From contig CANLSF010000002.1 in NCBI GenBank assembly GCA_947493695.1, forward strand, positions 930,001-994,000: a DNA stretch of 64,000 nt, given 5' to 3'. The stretch's first letter is position 1; every line of letters begins with the position of its first letter. This DNA comes from an uncultured Kiloniellaceae bacterium (GTDB lineage Bacteria; Pseudomonadota; Alphaproteobacteria; Kiloniellales; Kiloniellaceae). The translations under genes and the position numbers were made by a program. This document shows, one piece after another, positions 36,370 through 45,968 of the stretch. The notes below the pieces were generated by a model. The model was given only the letters and a program-made list of their open reading frames with translations, did not search any database and had not been told where the DNA came from.

Positions 36370-36879
36370 CTAAGCGGCTTTACGGGCCTTGAGCAGCTTG
36401 CGCAGGATCATATTGCGCTTCAGTGCCGAAATATGATCAACGAAGAGGATCCCTTCGAGATGATCCATCTCGTGCTGAATACAGGTCGCCATCAAACCCT
36501 CGGCGGCTAACTCCTGCTTTTTGCCCTGTTCGTCCAGATAGGTCACTTTGATTTCGGCAGGCCGCACCACTTCCGCGTAGTGCTCAGGAAGGGAAAGGCA
36601 ACCTTCGTCGTAACTCGCATCGTGGTCCGACACCCAGGTCAGTTCCGGATTTACCATCTTCAGCGGCGCGTTATCCTCGTCTTCGTGCGATACATCAACG
36701 ACGATGACTCGTTTCAACACACCCACTTGCGGGGCTGCCAAACCGATACCCGGCGCGTCGTACATGGTCTCCAGCATATCGTCGAGCAGTTGACGCACCT
36801 CGTCATCAACCTGGTCAACCGGGTCACAGGCCTGCTTCAAGCGTGGGTCTGGAGCTGTAATGATGGGCAAAAGAGCCAT
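36370..36879 (-). CDS. def: Peptide deformylase
   Basis: 169 residues. Removes N-formyl from new proteins. All three motifs are present: GIGLAAPQVG, EGCLSLP (metal Cys) and QHEMDHLEG (two metal His and catalytic Glu). It is transcribed towards fmt but 179 bases apart, so it may have its own terminator or be co-transcribed. Confidence 0.97.
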   Translation of the reverse strand: MALLPIITAPDPRLKQACDPVDQVDDEVRQLLDDMLETMYDAPGIGLAAPQVGVLKRVIVVDVSHEDEDNAPLKMVNPELTWVSDHDASYDEGCLSLPEHYAEVVRPAEIKVTYLDEQGKKQELAAEGLMATCIQHEMDHLEGILFVDHISALKRNMILRKLLKARKAA

Positions 36880-37160
36880 AGTCGATCTTCACACTAAGTC
36901 GTTCGAATGGAGCCAAGCCCCTTAGGTATTGCGGCGAGGTAAGAGCGTCAAGCCACTTCACCAATGAAATTTGGGTCTTCACGTCTGGATTATCTACACC
37001 AAAGCTATCAAAAAGTCATGAAATGCGGGCCTGCCAAGGCGGCTGCGAAAGTGTTAATCTAAATCCAGGCGGATTCGACCCTCAACACTTGGCCGCAGCT
37101 CTGTTTAGTGTGCGGAACGAAATGGAAACACGGGGATCACTATATGAGATCCCATTTGGA

Positions 37161-38315
37161 ATGGACATGAACCTCACTATTGTCGCCCTCGTCATCGCTG
37201 CTTTGGCAATTGCCGCCCTCTGTTTCTGTGTTTTCGCCATGGTTTCGATGCGCAAAGACGCCGAAAAAGCGGCTGAAAAAGCTGAAGAACAAGATAATCG
37301 CGAGGGGATAGAGGTCACCGGACGGATCAGTCAGCTCACCGAAACCCTCGCAATGTCCCAGGCACAGACCGCAGAGCGCTTTCAAGCACAGGAACGCGCC
37401 ATCGGAAAGCTTCTGGAGGAGCGTTTAGGTGATCTGACAAAGAAAGTCGGCGAGCGCCTGCAGGATCACGCCACACGCAGCCAGACGGCCCTTGGTGCTC
37501 TGGGCGAACGCCTTGCGGTCATCGATCAGGCGCAGAAGAACATCACCGAACTCTCGACCCAGGTGGTCGGACTCCAGGATATCCTGGCCAACAAGCAGGC
37601 GCGCGGCGCATTTGGCGAAGTCCAGCTCTCGGATATCGTCACCTCGATCCTGCCGCCGTCGGCTTACAGCTTTCAGACCACGATTGGCGAGAACCGGCGC
37701 GTCGACTGCCTGCTGCATCTGCCCAACCCACCCGGCTCCATCGCTATTGATTCCAAATTTCCCCTGGAGAGCTATCAGGCGCTGCGGGATGCGAAGGATG
37801 AAGCAGCTTCTCTTGCCGCCCGCCGCGCCTTCGTCGCCGACGTGCGCAAGCACATCAAGGATATTGCCGAACGTTACATCGTCGCCGGTGAAACGGCAGA
37901 ATCAGCCCTGATGTTCCTGCCAAGTGAAGCGGTTTACGCTGAACTGCATGCGAATTTCCGAAACGTTGTGGAAGACTCCTACAAGGCGCGGGTCTGGATC
38001 GTCTCCCCCACCACTCTGATGGCGACTCTAAATACCGTACGCGCTGTTCTGAAAGATGTGCGTATGCGCGAGCAGGCAGGCGTTATCCAGGCGGAAGTTC
38101 AAAAGATGATGCTTGATGTCAACCGACTCGACGAACGGGTCGACAAACTGCAAAAGCACTTTCAACTGGCTGATAAGGACATTCGGGATATTCGCACCTC
38201 AGCCGATAAGATCACCAAACGCGGAGAGCGGATTGAGGATCTGCAGCTTGAGGATACCGAAGAAGAGGTTGCCGAGCTGCAGCCTTTGGCTCAACCCCGA
38301 CTTGTGGTCGACTAA
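37161..38315 (+). CDS. rmuC: DNA recombination protein RmuC
   Basis: 384 residues from the ATG at 37161; the frame extends to 37023 but the hydrophobic N-terminal segment (LTIVALVIAALAIAALCFCVFAMV) then comes too late. N-terminal membrane helix, long coiled coil (about 35-150), then the RmuC nuclease-like domain with RGAFGEVQL, SIAIDSKFPLESY and MFLPSEAVYAEL. Family members suppress inversions at short repeats. Divergent from def. Confidence 0.92.
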   Translation: MDMNLTIVALVIAALAIAALCFCVFAMVSMRKDAEKAAEKAEEQDNREGIEVTGRISQLTETLAMSQAQTAERFQAQERAIGKLLEERLGDLTKKVGERLQDHATRSQTALGALGERLAVIDQAQKNITELSTQVVGLQDILANKQARGAFGEVQLSDIVTSILPPSAYSFQTTIGENRRVDCLLHLPNPPGSIAIDSKFPLESYQALRDAKDEAASLAARRAFVADVRKHIKDIAERYIVAGETAESALMFLPSEAVYAELHANFRNVVEDSYKARVWIVSPTTLMATLNTVRAVLKDVRMREQAGVIQAEVQKMMLDVNRLDERVDKLQKHFQLADKDIRDIRTSADKITKRGERIEDLQLEDTEEEVAELQPLAQPRLVVD

Positions 38316-38326
38316 TCAAGCCGCAG

Positions 38327-39019
38327 TCACGCAGGCAACCCGATCCCAAAGGATTTGGAGAGCCCCTTACGGCCCGCATCCGTGACCAACACACTACGGC
38401 TGCCTGCTTTAGTCTTAAGCCATCCCTGCGCCTCGCAACGCGCGAGGAAGGCTGCACCGAGCGCACCACCTATATGCGCCCTTCGTTCACTCCAATCGAG
38501 ACACCGCCGGGCAAAAGCCCTCCGCTGACCACGCAGGCTCTCCACCTCGACCCCAAAATCCTTCAGGGCAAGGATACCTGCGTCACTGACATCAAAATCG
38601 TCATCCCCCTCAACCAGATAACCGAGCTCTACGAAACGCTCGACAATTGCGACCGCCACCTGCCCAGCCAGATGGTCGTAGCAGGTGCGGGCAAAGCGCA
38701 TGGCTTCATCACGTGGCCCCGTGGGCCGGTGGCGGGGGGCGCCCTGCTGCGCCACCACAGAAATCGCCTCGATGGCTTGCGCAATTTCAGGGCCTGCAAG
38801 GCGGAAATAGCGGTGCCGTCCCTGACGCTCAACCACCAGCATGTTGGCTTCCTTGAGCTTCGCAAGATGCCCACTGGCGGTCTGTGGAGTCACCCCGGCA
38901 ACATGCGCGAGCTCGGTCGCGGTCAAGGCCCGGCCATCCATGAGAGCCGAGAGCATGTTGGCGCGCGCAGGATCTCCGATTAACGCCGCCGCTTCCGCAA
39001 TATAAGGACCTTCAATCAT
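38327..39019 (-). CDS. ArsR-type winged-helix regulator
   Basis: 230 residues. HTH_20-type domain at about 10-85 (ANMLSALMDGRALTATELAHVAGVTPQTASGHLAKLKEANMLVVERQGRHRYFRL). The C-terminal half is a helical region with FARTCYDHLAGQVAVAI and FGVEVESLRGQRRAFARRCLDWSERRAH, the long form of the ArsR family (about 230 residues) that usually controls a neighbouring exporter. It is divergent from the broken LysE gene, which is the probable target. No clear metal-binding Cys cluster. Confidence 0.85.
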   Translation of the reverse strand: MIEGPYIAEAAALIGDPARANMLSALMDGRALTATELAHVAGVTPQTASGHLAKLKEANMLVVERQGRHRYFRLAGPEIAQAIEAISVVAQQGAPRHRPTGPRDEAMRFARTCYDHLAGQVAVAIVERFVELGYLVEGDDDFDVSDAGILALKDFGVEVESLRGQRRAFARRCLDWSERRAHIGGALGAAFLARCEAQGWLKTKAGSRSVLVTDAGRKGLSKSFGIGLPA

Positions 39020-39108
39020 ACTACGACCATAGCCGAAGTGTTGACGCTCGACAAGTCAGATGGCCCAAGGCAGGATTGCCTCAGGCAACGAAAAACGAAG
39101 GAAAGGTT

Positions 39109-39765
39109 ATGACACTGGCTGAATGGTTGACATTTGTGGCGATCTGGACGCTGCTTTCCTTGCCGATCGGCCCAAACGCAATCAATTGCATGACGGCCGG
39201 CGTGTCGAACGGAACCCGCCGCGCTCTCTGGACCGTGCTTGGAATCGCCGTTGCCGGTCTCGCGCACATGGCAATTGCGACACTCGGGCTTGGCACACTG
39301 TTACTTGCCTATGCCGAACTTTACCTGGCCGTGAAATAGCTGGGTGTTGTTTATCTCACCTGGCTCGGCGTTTCACTCTGGCGCAAACCTGTGTTTGCCT
39401 CAGGGCAGGCGGAGCGCGCAAAGGAGCCTGCCTGGCATCTTCTGCGCCGAGGATTCACCATTTCAATGAGCAATCCGAAGGCAATCCTGAGCTACATGGC
39501 AGCCTTTCCGCAGTTCATTTCAGCGAACGAGCCTCTGCTTCCCCAACTGGCTGTCGTCGTGCCCACAGCAATCGCCATCTTGGCCCTGGTCTACAGCGGA
39601 TACACTCTGGCCGGCGGTGGTCTTTCAAGACTGCTTACGTCCGTCGCACGTCAACGACTCTTCAATCGTTTGGCAGGCAGCTTCTACTTTTTGATCGCCG
39701 GATTACTGGCGGTAACGGACACACGCCGCGCATGGGAATGTCAGCGGCTGACCCGCACCCGATAG
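39109..39765 (+). pseudogene. LysE-family amino-acid exporter interrupted by an amber codon
   Basis: One continuous frame starting at 39109 (MTLAEWLTFVAIW) is broken by TAG at 39337-39339. Before it: IGPNAINCMTAGVSNGTRRALWTVLGIAVAGL (LysE signature). After it, in the same frame: LGVVYLTWLGVSLWRKP, then the conserved SMSNPKAILSYMAAFPQFI, and further membrane helices. In LysE/RhtB proteins a Trp commonly occurs where the TAG now stands (KWLG-type motif), so a single TGG to TAG change explains it. About 218 codons in all. It either is a nonfunctional exporter or relies on readthrough; a sequencing error is also possible. Its 3' end overlaps the convergent DUF4139 gene by 25 bases. Confidence 0.85.
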
Positions 39766-41180
39766 GTCAAGGTCGTGGAACCGCCGGCGGGAACCTCGAG
39801 CTTCCAGACGACTTGGTTTGCGGTCTCTTTTTCATGGACACTGGTCTCCTTGAGCATCTTCCAGCCCTGGGGGAAGAACCCGGCCACCTCGACGTTCACC
39901 GCTTCATCTTTCGCATTCTCAATCACGATTTCCTGTTCGGACTCATAAGTGTCGCGGGAAATCCGGTCGACTGCGGTATGTTTCGCGCGGGCGGTAATGT
40001 CGAATGCATCGCCCAGGCGAAGCTCCGCTTTCTCACCTTCCGGCGTGTGGTTCAGGTGATCCTCGCCCAGGAAAAGGCTGCCGGCCTGATCCGGCTGATA
40101 GACCCGGACAATTCCGGCAGGCAGCGGCAAACCGAGGCCGGTTTCCTCGCCATTTTCAATTTCAAGAGTGACCGCCGCATTTACAGGTCCAACCTCGTTC
40201 GCCCCGCCGTGCGCGTTGGCCAGACCATCGAAGCGATAGGTTTTGAGAACCGCCACACCATCGGCCGACAGCAGACTTATCTGTTTGGTTTCCCGTGCGC
40301 CGATCACGACCGGTCGCGCGAGATCGTACACATAGCGATCGCCGGCGGACCGCGGCGCCGACATGTCTGCTTCCGCAGGGCTGGCGAATTTGGCTTGTGA
40401 TCTCATCGTCATTGCAGGCGACGATGGCTGAGGCAAAGAGCTTTGCAGGTTCACCTGCCCTGCCACAAGCCGGAGGGTCGCATTGTCGAATGCAGAACCG
40501 GTGTTGTTTCTGAGCGTTACCATTGCAGAAAGATCCAGCCGGTCTTCGGCTTCATTCAGCTCCGCAACATAGTCGGCGCTCCAGGACAATCCACCGGTCA
40601 GGTAGCGCAAAGCCAGTTCGCTCGGACCGCCCGCTTCGCTCTCAACCTGAGCCAGGAGCGTCGGATTCTCACGCAAGCCTTCCGGAATCCTGTCGAATAC
40701 CAATCTGCCGGGCACGGAGGTTTCGACCCGATCACCGATCTGCAGCACAATCCCATGCGAAATGCTGATCAGGCGCGCCGTGACCAGCGTCTCCTCACCC
40801 GTGGTCGGATGGGTTCGGATAACCCGAATTTCCTGACCGACGGAAGCCTCAAGGAGCCTTTGCTGGGAAACGAGATTGGCATCAAAGCTTTGCTCCAAAA
40901 CCCGGAGGCCATCACCACCGATGCGGGCCGTTTGCGGCAAAAGATTTGCCGGCAGACCTTCAATCGCAAGTTTGCTCTGACCGTTCGGCAACTCAAACCG
41001 CCGGGTTTCGCTGATCAGCGCCAGATCCTGATTGTAAACCGTCAACGCGACGGAACTGCGCGCATCCTCACCAATTTTCACCTCGGCTGCCACGGATGCC
41101 GCTGTCAGAGCGGTCACAAAAACACCCGACGCAACACCCGAAAGACCGGCCCGTCTCGCCGAATTCATAAAGCCGTTCAT
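39741..41180 (-). CDS. DUF4139 domain secreted protein
   Basis: 479 residues from the ATG at 41180, preceded by GGAG. Signal peptide MNGFMNSARRAGLSGVASGVFVTALTAASVAAEV. The DUF4139 region follows (ALTVYNQDLALISETRRFELPNGQSKLAIEGLP, and later LTGGLSWSADYVAELNEAEDRLDLSAMVTLRNNTG), with a beta-sandwich C-terminus ending LTYRVRVSR. Probably periplasmic or surface exposed; biochemical function unknown. Monocistronic. Confidence 0.8.
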   Translation of the reverse strand: MNGFMNSARRAGLSGVASGVFVTALTAASVAAEVKIGEDARSSVALTVYNQDLALISETRRFELPNGQSKLAIEGLPANLLPQTARIGGDGLRVLEQSFDANLVSQQRLLEASVGQEIRVIRTHPTTGEETLVTARLISISHGIVLQIGDRVETSVPGRLVFDRIPEGLRENPTLLAQVESEAGGPSELALRYLTGGLSWSADYVAELNEAEDRLDLSAMVTLRNNTGSAFDNATLRLVAGQVNLQSSLPQPSSPAMTMRSQAKFASPAEADMSAPRSAGDRYVYDLARPVVIGARETKQISLLSADGVAVLKTYRFDGLANAHGGANEVGPVNAAVTLEIENGEETGLGLPLPAGIVRVYQPDQAGSLFLGEDHLNHTPEGEKAELRLGDAFDITARAKHTAVDRISRDTYESEQEIVIENAKDEAVNVEVAGFFPQGWKMLKETSVHEKETANQVVWKLEVPAGGSTTLTYRVRVSR

Positions 41181-41292
41181 GAAAATCTCCAAAGTTGTAA
41201 TTCGAGAGGGAAACTGCGCAAGGATTGTGGCAATAACGCGGCATAACGAAGAGAAAACTTGCGCTGCACCTGCGGAATCAAATCTGCAGGCG

Positions 41293-41889
41293 TCAACCTG
41301 CCGGGCGGCGGGCCTGCAGAGCGGCCGTCAAGGTGCCGTCGTCGAGGTAATCCAGCTCTCCTCCAACGGGCACGCCATGCGCCAGGCGTGAGATCTTCAC
41401 GTTGCATCCCGCCAGGGTTTCAGCCACGTAGTGCCCGGTTGTCTGACCATCGACGGTCGCCCCAAGCGCCAGAATGATCTCGGCAACACCGCTTTCGATC
41501 ACGCGCCCGCGCAGAGATCCGATATTCAGCTGTTCGGGTCCCCGGCCATCCAGCGCGGAGAGGGTGCCGCCAACGACATGATAACGCCCTTTGAAAGCGC
41601 CGCTGCGCTCCAGCGCCCAGAGATCGCCGACTTCTTCCACGACGCAGATCAGCGACGCGTCCCGCTTCGGATCGCTGCAGACCTCGCAAGGATCGAGCGT
41701 ATCCAGGTTTCCGCAGATCGTGCAGGTTTGGATGTTATCCGCGGCCCGCTGTATGGCATTGCCCAGCGGAAGCATCAGAGCTTCGCGTTTTTTGATCAGA
41801 TGCAACGCCGCCCGGCGCGCGGAACGCGGCCCCATGCCTGGCAGGCGGGCCAGAAACTGGATCAGACGCTCGATATCGTTTTGTGCCAT
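41293..41889 (-). CDS. recR: Recombination mediator RecR
   Basis: 198 residues. Zinc finger [18 protein letters not shown] (about 57-74), TOPRIM domain with [37 protein letters not shown], and a C-terminal Walker-like segment. Works with RecF/RecO in loading RecA at gaps. Its place downstream of ybaB and dnaX is conserved. The stop is 49 bases before the ybaB-independent intergenic end. Confidence 0.96.
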   Translation of the reverse strand: MAQNDIERLIQFLARLPGMGPRSARRAALHLIKKREALMLPLGNAIQRAADNIQTCTICGNLDTLDPCEVCSDPKRDASLICVVEEVGDLWALERSGAFKGRYHVVGGTLSALDGRGPEQLNIGSLRGRVIESGVAEIILALGATVDGQTTGHYVAETLAGCNVKISRLAHGVPVGGELDYLDDGTLTAALQARRPAG

Positions 41890-41938
41890 GCAGGACGCTG
41901 AAGATTGTTGAACCGCGATTGAAAAGCCGGGAAACCGT

Positions 41939-42262
41939 CTAGAAAGGAAGCTTGAAGCCTTCCGGCAGATTCAATCCGCCGGTCATGTCTTTCATCTTGT
42001 CGGCAACCTGGGCTTCCACCTTTTGCTTCGCGTCGTTATTCGCCGCCACAATCAGGTCTTCAAGCACTTCGGGCTCATTGGGGTCAATCAGGGCCGGGTC
42101 GATCTTGATCCCGCGCATCTCGCTCTTACCATTCAGGGTCACACTGACCATGCCGCCACCTGCCACGCCGGTGACTTCCAGCTCAAGTAGCTTTTCCTGC
42201 ATTTCCGCCATCTTGGACTGCATCTCTTGGGCTTGCTTCATCATCTGAGCGAGGTTTTTCAT
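41939..42262 (-). CDS. ybaB: YbaB/EbfC nucleoid-associated protein
   Basis: 107 residues. Small DNA-binding protein with the usual start [25 protein letters not shown], then [20 protein letters not shown]. Binds DNA as a dimer. Between dnaX and recR, the normal order. Confidence 0.96.
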   Translation of the reverse strand: MKNLAQMMKQAQEMQSKMAEMQEKLLELEVTGVAGGGMVSVTLNGKSEMRGIKIDPALIDPNEPEVLEDLIVAANNDAKQKVEAQVADKMKDMTGGLNLPEGFKLPF

Positions 42263-42270
42263 ATTACTTC

Positions 42271-44229
42271 CTATTCATCGATTGAGAGCTCATCGTCAAT
42301 CGGCATATCGTCGGGAATAAGGGCGTCGTCGCCATTGGGCGGCGTGAAGTTCTCTTGCGGCGGAACCATGGTGCCATTGCGGCGGGCAACGACCTTCGAG
42401 CCGGGGAACGACCCCATCACGGCTTTTACCAGAGGGTCCTCCATGGCAATCGCCGTCAGGTTCGCTTCAATCGTATCCTGCTGATTGCGTATAGATGGCG
42501 CACCAGCCTCGCTGGAAACACTGACCATCCAACGCCGTCCGGTCCAGTCCTGCAGCAGATTGCCTAGGCGGTTCGCCAGATCCCGTGGCGCATCGTCATT
42601 GGGACGGAACTCGATTGCGCCCTCGGCGAAACTCACCAGATGCACGTCATTGATCAGGTGGGCCGCCATGATGGCTTCACGCCGACTGCGGGCCAGCTCG
42701 ATCACTTCTGCAAAAGATTTCGGCGTCGGCATTTCCGGCACAGCGGGCTGCGGTGCGGTCTCCATCTCAACGGCGTCTTGGGCTTCCGGCTCTAGGGCCC
42801 GCAGCATGGCTGCGCCCGCTCCCTGGTGGCTCGCGACCACCTGTCCGGTGTCCTGCTGCCCAGATCCTGACGTGACAGGCGGACCGCTCTGATTTCCTGC
42901 ATTCGCCTGCGGGGCGGAACTCGTCTGCGCGCCAGAGTTCGATTGCGATGCAGGCGCCGCTCCGGTCCCCGCTGCATCCGATTGCAATTGCTTGATCAAG
43001 TCGCCGGGCGTCGGGAGCTCACTGGCGTAGGCCAGGCGAATCAAGACCATTTCCGTTGCCTGCAGCGGGTTGGGTGCACTTTGGACTTCCCCCAATCCCT
43101 TCAACAGGATCTGCCAGGTCCGTGTCAGAACCGGCATCGAAAGCTTCTCGGCCAGTTCCTTGCCCCGCAGTCGTTCTGCTTCAGGCACGCCCGGAGCATT
43201 CAGGCTCTCCGGTGTGAGACGGGCACGGGTCAGGAAATGCGTGAAATCCATCAGGTCCTGCAGCACCACTGCCGGATCAGCCCCGGATGCGTAAAGATCC
43301 TGCAGGATACCAAGCGCTTCGGCCGTAGCCCCGCGTATCAGCGAATCAAAGAGGTCAAGCACCCGCGCCCGATCGGCGAGCCCCAGCATGTCGCGGACCT
43401 GCCCGGCATCGATAGTCCGGCCACCCAGCGCAATCGCCTGATCCAGCAGGGAAAGGCCGTCCCGGACCGAGCCGTCGGCGGCACGCGCCAACATGCCCAG
43501 CGCTTCCGAGTCAATTTCCACGGTTTCCGCCTTGGCGATCCGTGAAAAATGTGCCGAAAGGGTATCGTGTTCGACTCGCCGCAGATCAAAGCGCTGGCAG
43601 CGCGAAAGCACTGTAACGGGTACTTTCCGGATCTCGGTGGTCGCAAAAATGAAGATGACATGCTCCGGCGGTTCCTCCAGCGTCTTCAACAGGGCGTTGA
43701 AGGCGTTGTTGGAAAGCATGTGCACTTCGTCGATGATGTAGACCTTCATGCGCGCCGACACCGGGCGATAGCGCACACCTTCGATCAGCTCGCGAATATC
43801 CGCCACACCTGTACGGCTGGCGGCGTCCATCTCAATCACGTCAACGTGCCGGTCCTGGGCAATCGAGACGCAGAATTCACACTTTCCGCAGGGCTGAGGG
43901 GTTGGATTCCCCTGACCATCTTCGCCGACACAGTTCAGCGCTCTGGCAATAATACGTGCCGTAGTCGTTTTTCCTACGCCCCGAACACCGGTCAGAATAA
44001 AGGCATGGGCCATCCTGCCGGATTCGATCGCATTGGTCAGCGTACGGACCAAGGCTTCTTGACCGATCAGGTCATCAAAGTTCGTAGGGCGATATTTCCG
44101 AGCAAGAACCCGGTAAGGATCCCCGTTCGCGGCGCTTACTGCGGATGCAGAATCACTATCCATCTGAGAATCAGCCGGTGCGGCTGTTGTTTCCAGGGCT
44201 GAAGTTTCGACTATCGGTTGATCCGTCAT
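42271..44229 (-). CDS. dnaX: DNA polymerase III subunit tau/gamma
   Basis: 652 residues. AAA+ clamp-loader ATPase: Walker A GVRGVGKTTTARII, a zinc module with PCGKCEFC, Walker B YIIDEVHML, SRC region LSRCQRFDL. The middle (about 430-500) is a low-complexity Ser/Gln/Ala linker, and the C-terminal tau part is present. The ATG at 44229 was chosen; a TTG at 44280 is the only longer alternative. No obvious A-rich slippery sequence for a gamma form was seen. Confidence 0.95.
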   Translation of the reverse strand: MTDQPIVETSALETTAAPADSQMDSDSASAVSAANGDPYRVLARKYRPTNFDDLIGQEALVRTLTNAIESGRMAHAFILTGVRGVGKTTTARIIARALNCVGEDGQGNPTPQPCGKCEFCVSIAQDRHVDVIEMDAASRTGVADIRELIEGVRYRPVSARMKVYIIDEVHMLSNNAFNALLKTLEEPPEHVIFIFATTEIRKVPVTVLSRCQRFDLRRVEHDTLSAHFSRIAKAETVEIDSEALGMLARAADGSVRDGLSLLDQAIALGGRTIDAGQVRDMLGLADRARVLDLFDSLIRGATAEALGILQDLYASGADPAVVLQDLMDFTHFLTRARLTPESLNAPGVPEAERLRGKELAEKLSMPVLTRTWQILLKGLGEVQSAPNPLQATEMVLIRLAYASELPTPGDLIKQLQSDAAGTGAAPASQSNSGAQTSSAPQANAGNQSGPPVTSGSGQQDTGQVVASHQGAGAAMLRALEPEAQDAVEMETAPQPAVPEMPTPKSFAEVIELARSRREAIMAAHLINDVHLVSFAEGAIEFRPNDDAPRDLANRLGNLLQDWTGRRWMVSVSSEAGAPSIRNQQDTIEANLTAIAMEDPLVKAVMGSFPGSKVVARRNGTMVPPQENFTPPNGDDALIPDDMPIDDELSIDE

Positions 44230-44334
44230 CCTTGAGCGCTCGAAAACTGCGGCACCAAAGTCAGGTGCATTCCCCGCCAATAGCCTCTCAAGCTTATATC
44301 AGCCCTGGATTCCCAAAGCTTTGCCTGATGAGGC

Positions 44335-44430
44335 GGGAGGCTGAACCGACGACCCGGGCCAAACTCGTTACGGCTGCTTCCTTCCGGACCTGACCGGGTT
44401 GGCGAGCGGTCCGTCCGCGGCCAACCTCCC
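44335..44430 (-). ncRNA. ffs: Signal recognition particle RNA (4.5S type)
   Basis: On the minus strand the apical domain IV shows the diagnostic GGTCAGGTCCGGAAGGAAGC followed by AGCCGTAA. The ends pair (GGGAGG at the 5' end, CCTCCC at the 3' end), giving about 96 bases, normal for the small SRP RNA. It sits just upstream of dnaX on the same strand, the usual alphaproteobacterial position. Ends are set by the terminal helix and may shift by a few bases. Confidence 0.93.
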
Positions 44431-44436
44431 TGTCGG

Positions 44437-44442
44437 ACTATA
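44437..44442 (-). promoter_or_regulatory. Candidate -10 element of the SRP RNA promoter
   Basis: TATAGT on the minus strand, 6 bases before the expected RNA 5' end at 44430. A TTG-containing -35-like sequence lies upstream but with imperfect spacing, so only the -10 is convincing. Confidence 0.4.
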
Positions 44443-44565
44443 TCAATCTTCTGTGCCTCCAAGGCAAGGGATTTACGTGGGAAATTTGGCAAATATTCGC
44501 TTCTCCGGTCCATCAACCAAGCTGACAGAGTGCTTAGGTCCGACTCATCATAATCCTGAAACGCT

Positions 44566-45063
44566 CTAAACGCCCGGCATCCAGGGTATATCCGTGGCGC
44601 CGGCATCGAGACCTTGTTGTGAAAGAAGCGTGGTTAACTGGCCGCGATGATGGGTCTGGTGGTTGAACATATGCAACGCCAGCAGCCAGCAGGGGCGGCT
44701 ACGCGTCTCACCGTCAACAATACTTGTCCAGGTCAGAGTCTCCGACAACCATTCGCGGTCCAGTGCGGACGACCATTCCAGAATCTCTTCATCCATCTCG
44801 GTCCGGGCCGCACGGAGAGCTTCGAAATCGTCATATAGATCTGTCCCCATCGCCGCGATCTTGTAGGGCCGTTCCGTGAATCGCTTCATCCAGGCCCTAT
44901 CTCCAAACAAGATATGATTCAGGGTCCCATGGATCGACTTGAAAAAAGCACCCTGGTCACGTTTTCGAAGCGCGTCGTCCATATCCGCGCAAACGCCATA
45001 GATTTTGCCGTTCATCCAGGCATTGTACTTGGCGTAGCGCTGATAAGCTTCGGGCTCCATCAT
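44566..45063 (-). CDS. DinB family metal-dependent hydrolase-like protein
   Basis: 165 residues, four-helix DinB/YfiT fold. The three metal His are visible: His50 in GTLNHILFGD, and two in LHMFNHQTHHRGQLTTL. Function of individual members (thiol transfer, damage response) varies and cannot be told here. Monocistronic, upstream of the SRP RNA. Confidence 0.87.
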   Translation of the reverse strand: MMEPEAYQRYAKYNAWMNGKIYGVCADMDDALRKRDQGAFFKSIHGTLNHILFGDRAWMKRFTERPYKIAAMGTDLYDDFEALRAARTEMDEEILEWSSALDREWLSETLTWTSIVDGETRSRPCWLLALHMFNHQTHHRGQLTTLLSQQGLDAGATDIPWMPGV

Positions 45064-45130
45064 CTGGTTTCTCTCCTCTTCCTGGGTTGTCCGGCCTCAA
45101 AGCATCGGACCGGCAACGCGACCTGGAATG

Positions 45131-45853
45131 TTAACGCAACTCGGCAACGAATTCAGAACCGTCCCGTGCCAAGAAACTCATCCGAACCAATGCGCAATGC
45201 GCGTCGTACCACAGAATGCGCTGAATTTGACCGGAAAGCTCGAAACGGCGCGCTTCGACGGTTTCGCCACGCACCTCAATCAGTTCGGGTCCCCGGTCCA
45301 GGCCCCGGACAACCTTGATCATACCATCTCTCCCGTCCCACAAAACCTGGGAAGCCGGTGTATCGCGATGCCAGAAGCTCGCCGGAACCACAAAGCCAGA
45401 AACCGTGAATGACTGGCCATTAACACGTCCCTCGAAAATACCATCGACCCGCTCTGCGCGCACGAGATAGCGAGCTCCATCATCATCGGTATCGCTGACA
45501 TAGGTCTGTAAGCGCCCCGCCTGCCAGCTTTCCTCTGCATTGTGGCGATAGCGGTAGAGGACGGAAGATCCTCGGTTCAACTGGATCTCGATATCGCTAC
45601 GAACCAGGAACCGACCTTCATGACGCGAGAAGCTATAGCGTTGAGACCCGACCAGGTTGCCGTTTCTGGAGATATCGAACAGCCGTTCTCCGTCCGACGG
45701 AAACCTGAGGCACTCTGCCGCCTGACTATGGGCTGGAACAAGAAGAATAAGTCCAAGCACACCAAAGAACCCGGCGACCGCACTAATAATCCAGGTTGTC
45801 TGCCGCGAGCCGTTCAGCCCGTACGCTCGAAACTTCCACCTCAAGTCATGCAT
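45131..45853 (-). CDS. DUF6134 family secreted protein
   Basis: 240 residues with an N-terminal hydrophobic signal/anchor (TTWIISAVAGFFGVLGLILLVPAHSQA, about 20-45) and a mature domain rich in beta strands: FDISRNGNLVGSQRYSFSRHEGRFLVRSDIEIQL is typical of the DUF6134 group (formerly unnamed alphaproteobacterial secreted proteins). One Cys near the signal cleavage site and one near the C-terminus could form a disulfide. Function unknown. Confidence 0.7.
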   Translation of the reverse strand: MHDLRWKFRAYGLNGSRQTTWIISAVAGFFGVLGLILLVPAHSQAAECLRFPSDGERLFDISRNGNLVGSQRYSFSRHEGRFLVRSDIEIQLNRGSSVLYRYRHNAEESWQAGRLQTYVSDTDDDGARYLVRAERVDGIFEGRVNGQSFTVSGFVVPASFWHRDTPASQVLWDGRDGMIKVVRGLDRGPELIEVRGETVEARRFELSGQIQRILWYDAHCALVRMSFLARDGSEFVAELR

Positions 45854-45968
45854 TCATCAAGACTGGCGTACAGCCTTCAGAATGGCAAGCATCCAGCCGG
45901 ATTTGCGCTATCACACTTTATCGTGGCGGACGATTGCGCAGAACGTCGGCTTGTGCCAACTTCACCCT

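Noticed and set aside
42271-44229. Programmed frameshift for a gamma subunit in dnaX
   Set aside because: No A-rich slippery heptamer with a following stem was seen where the truncation would be expected.
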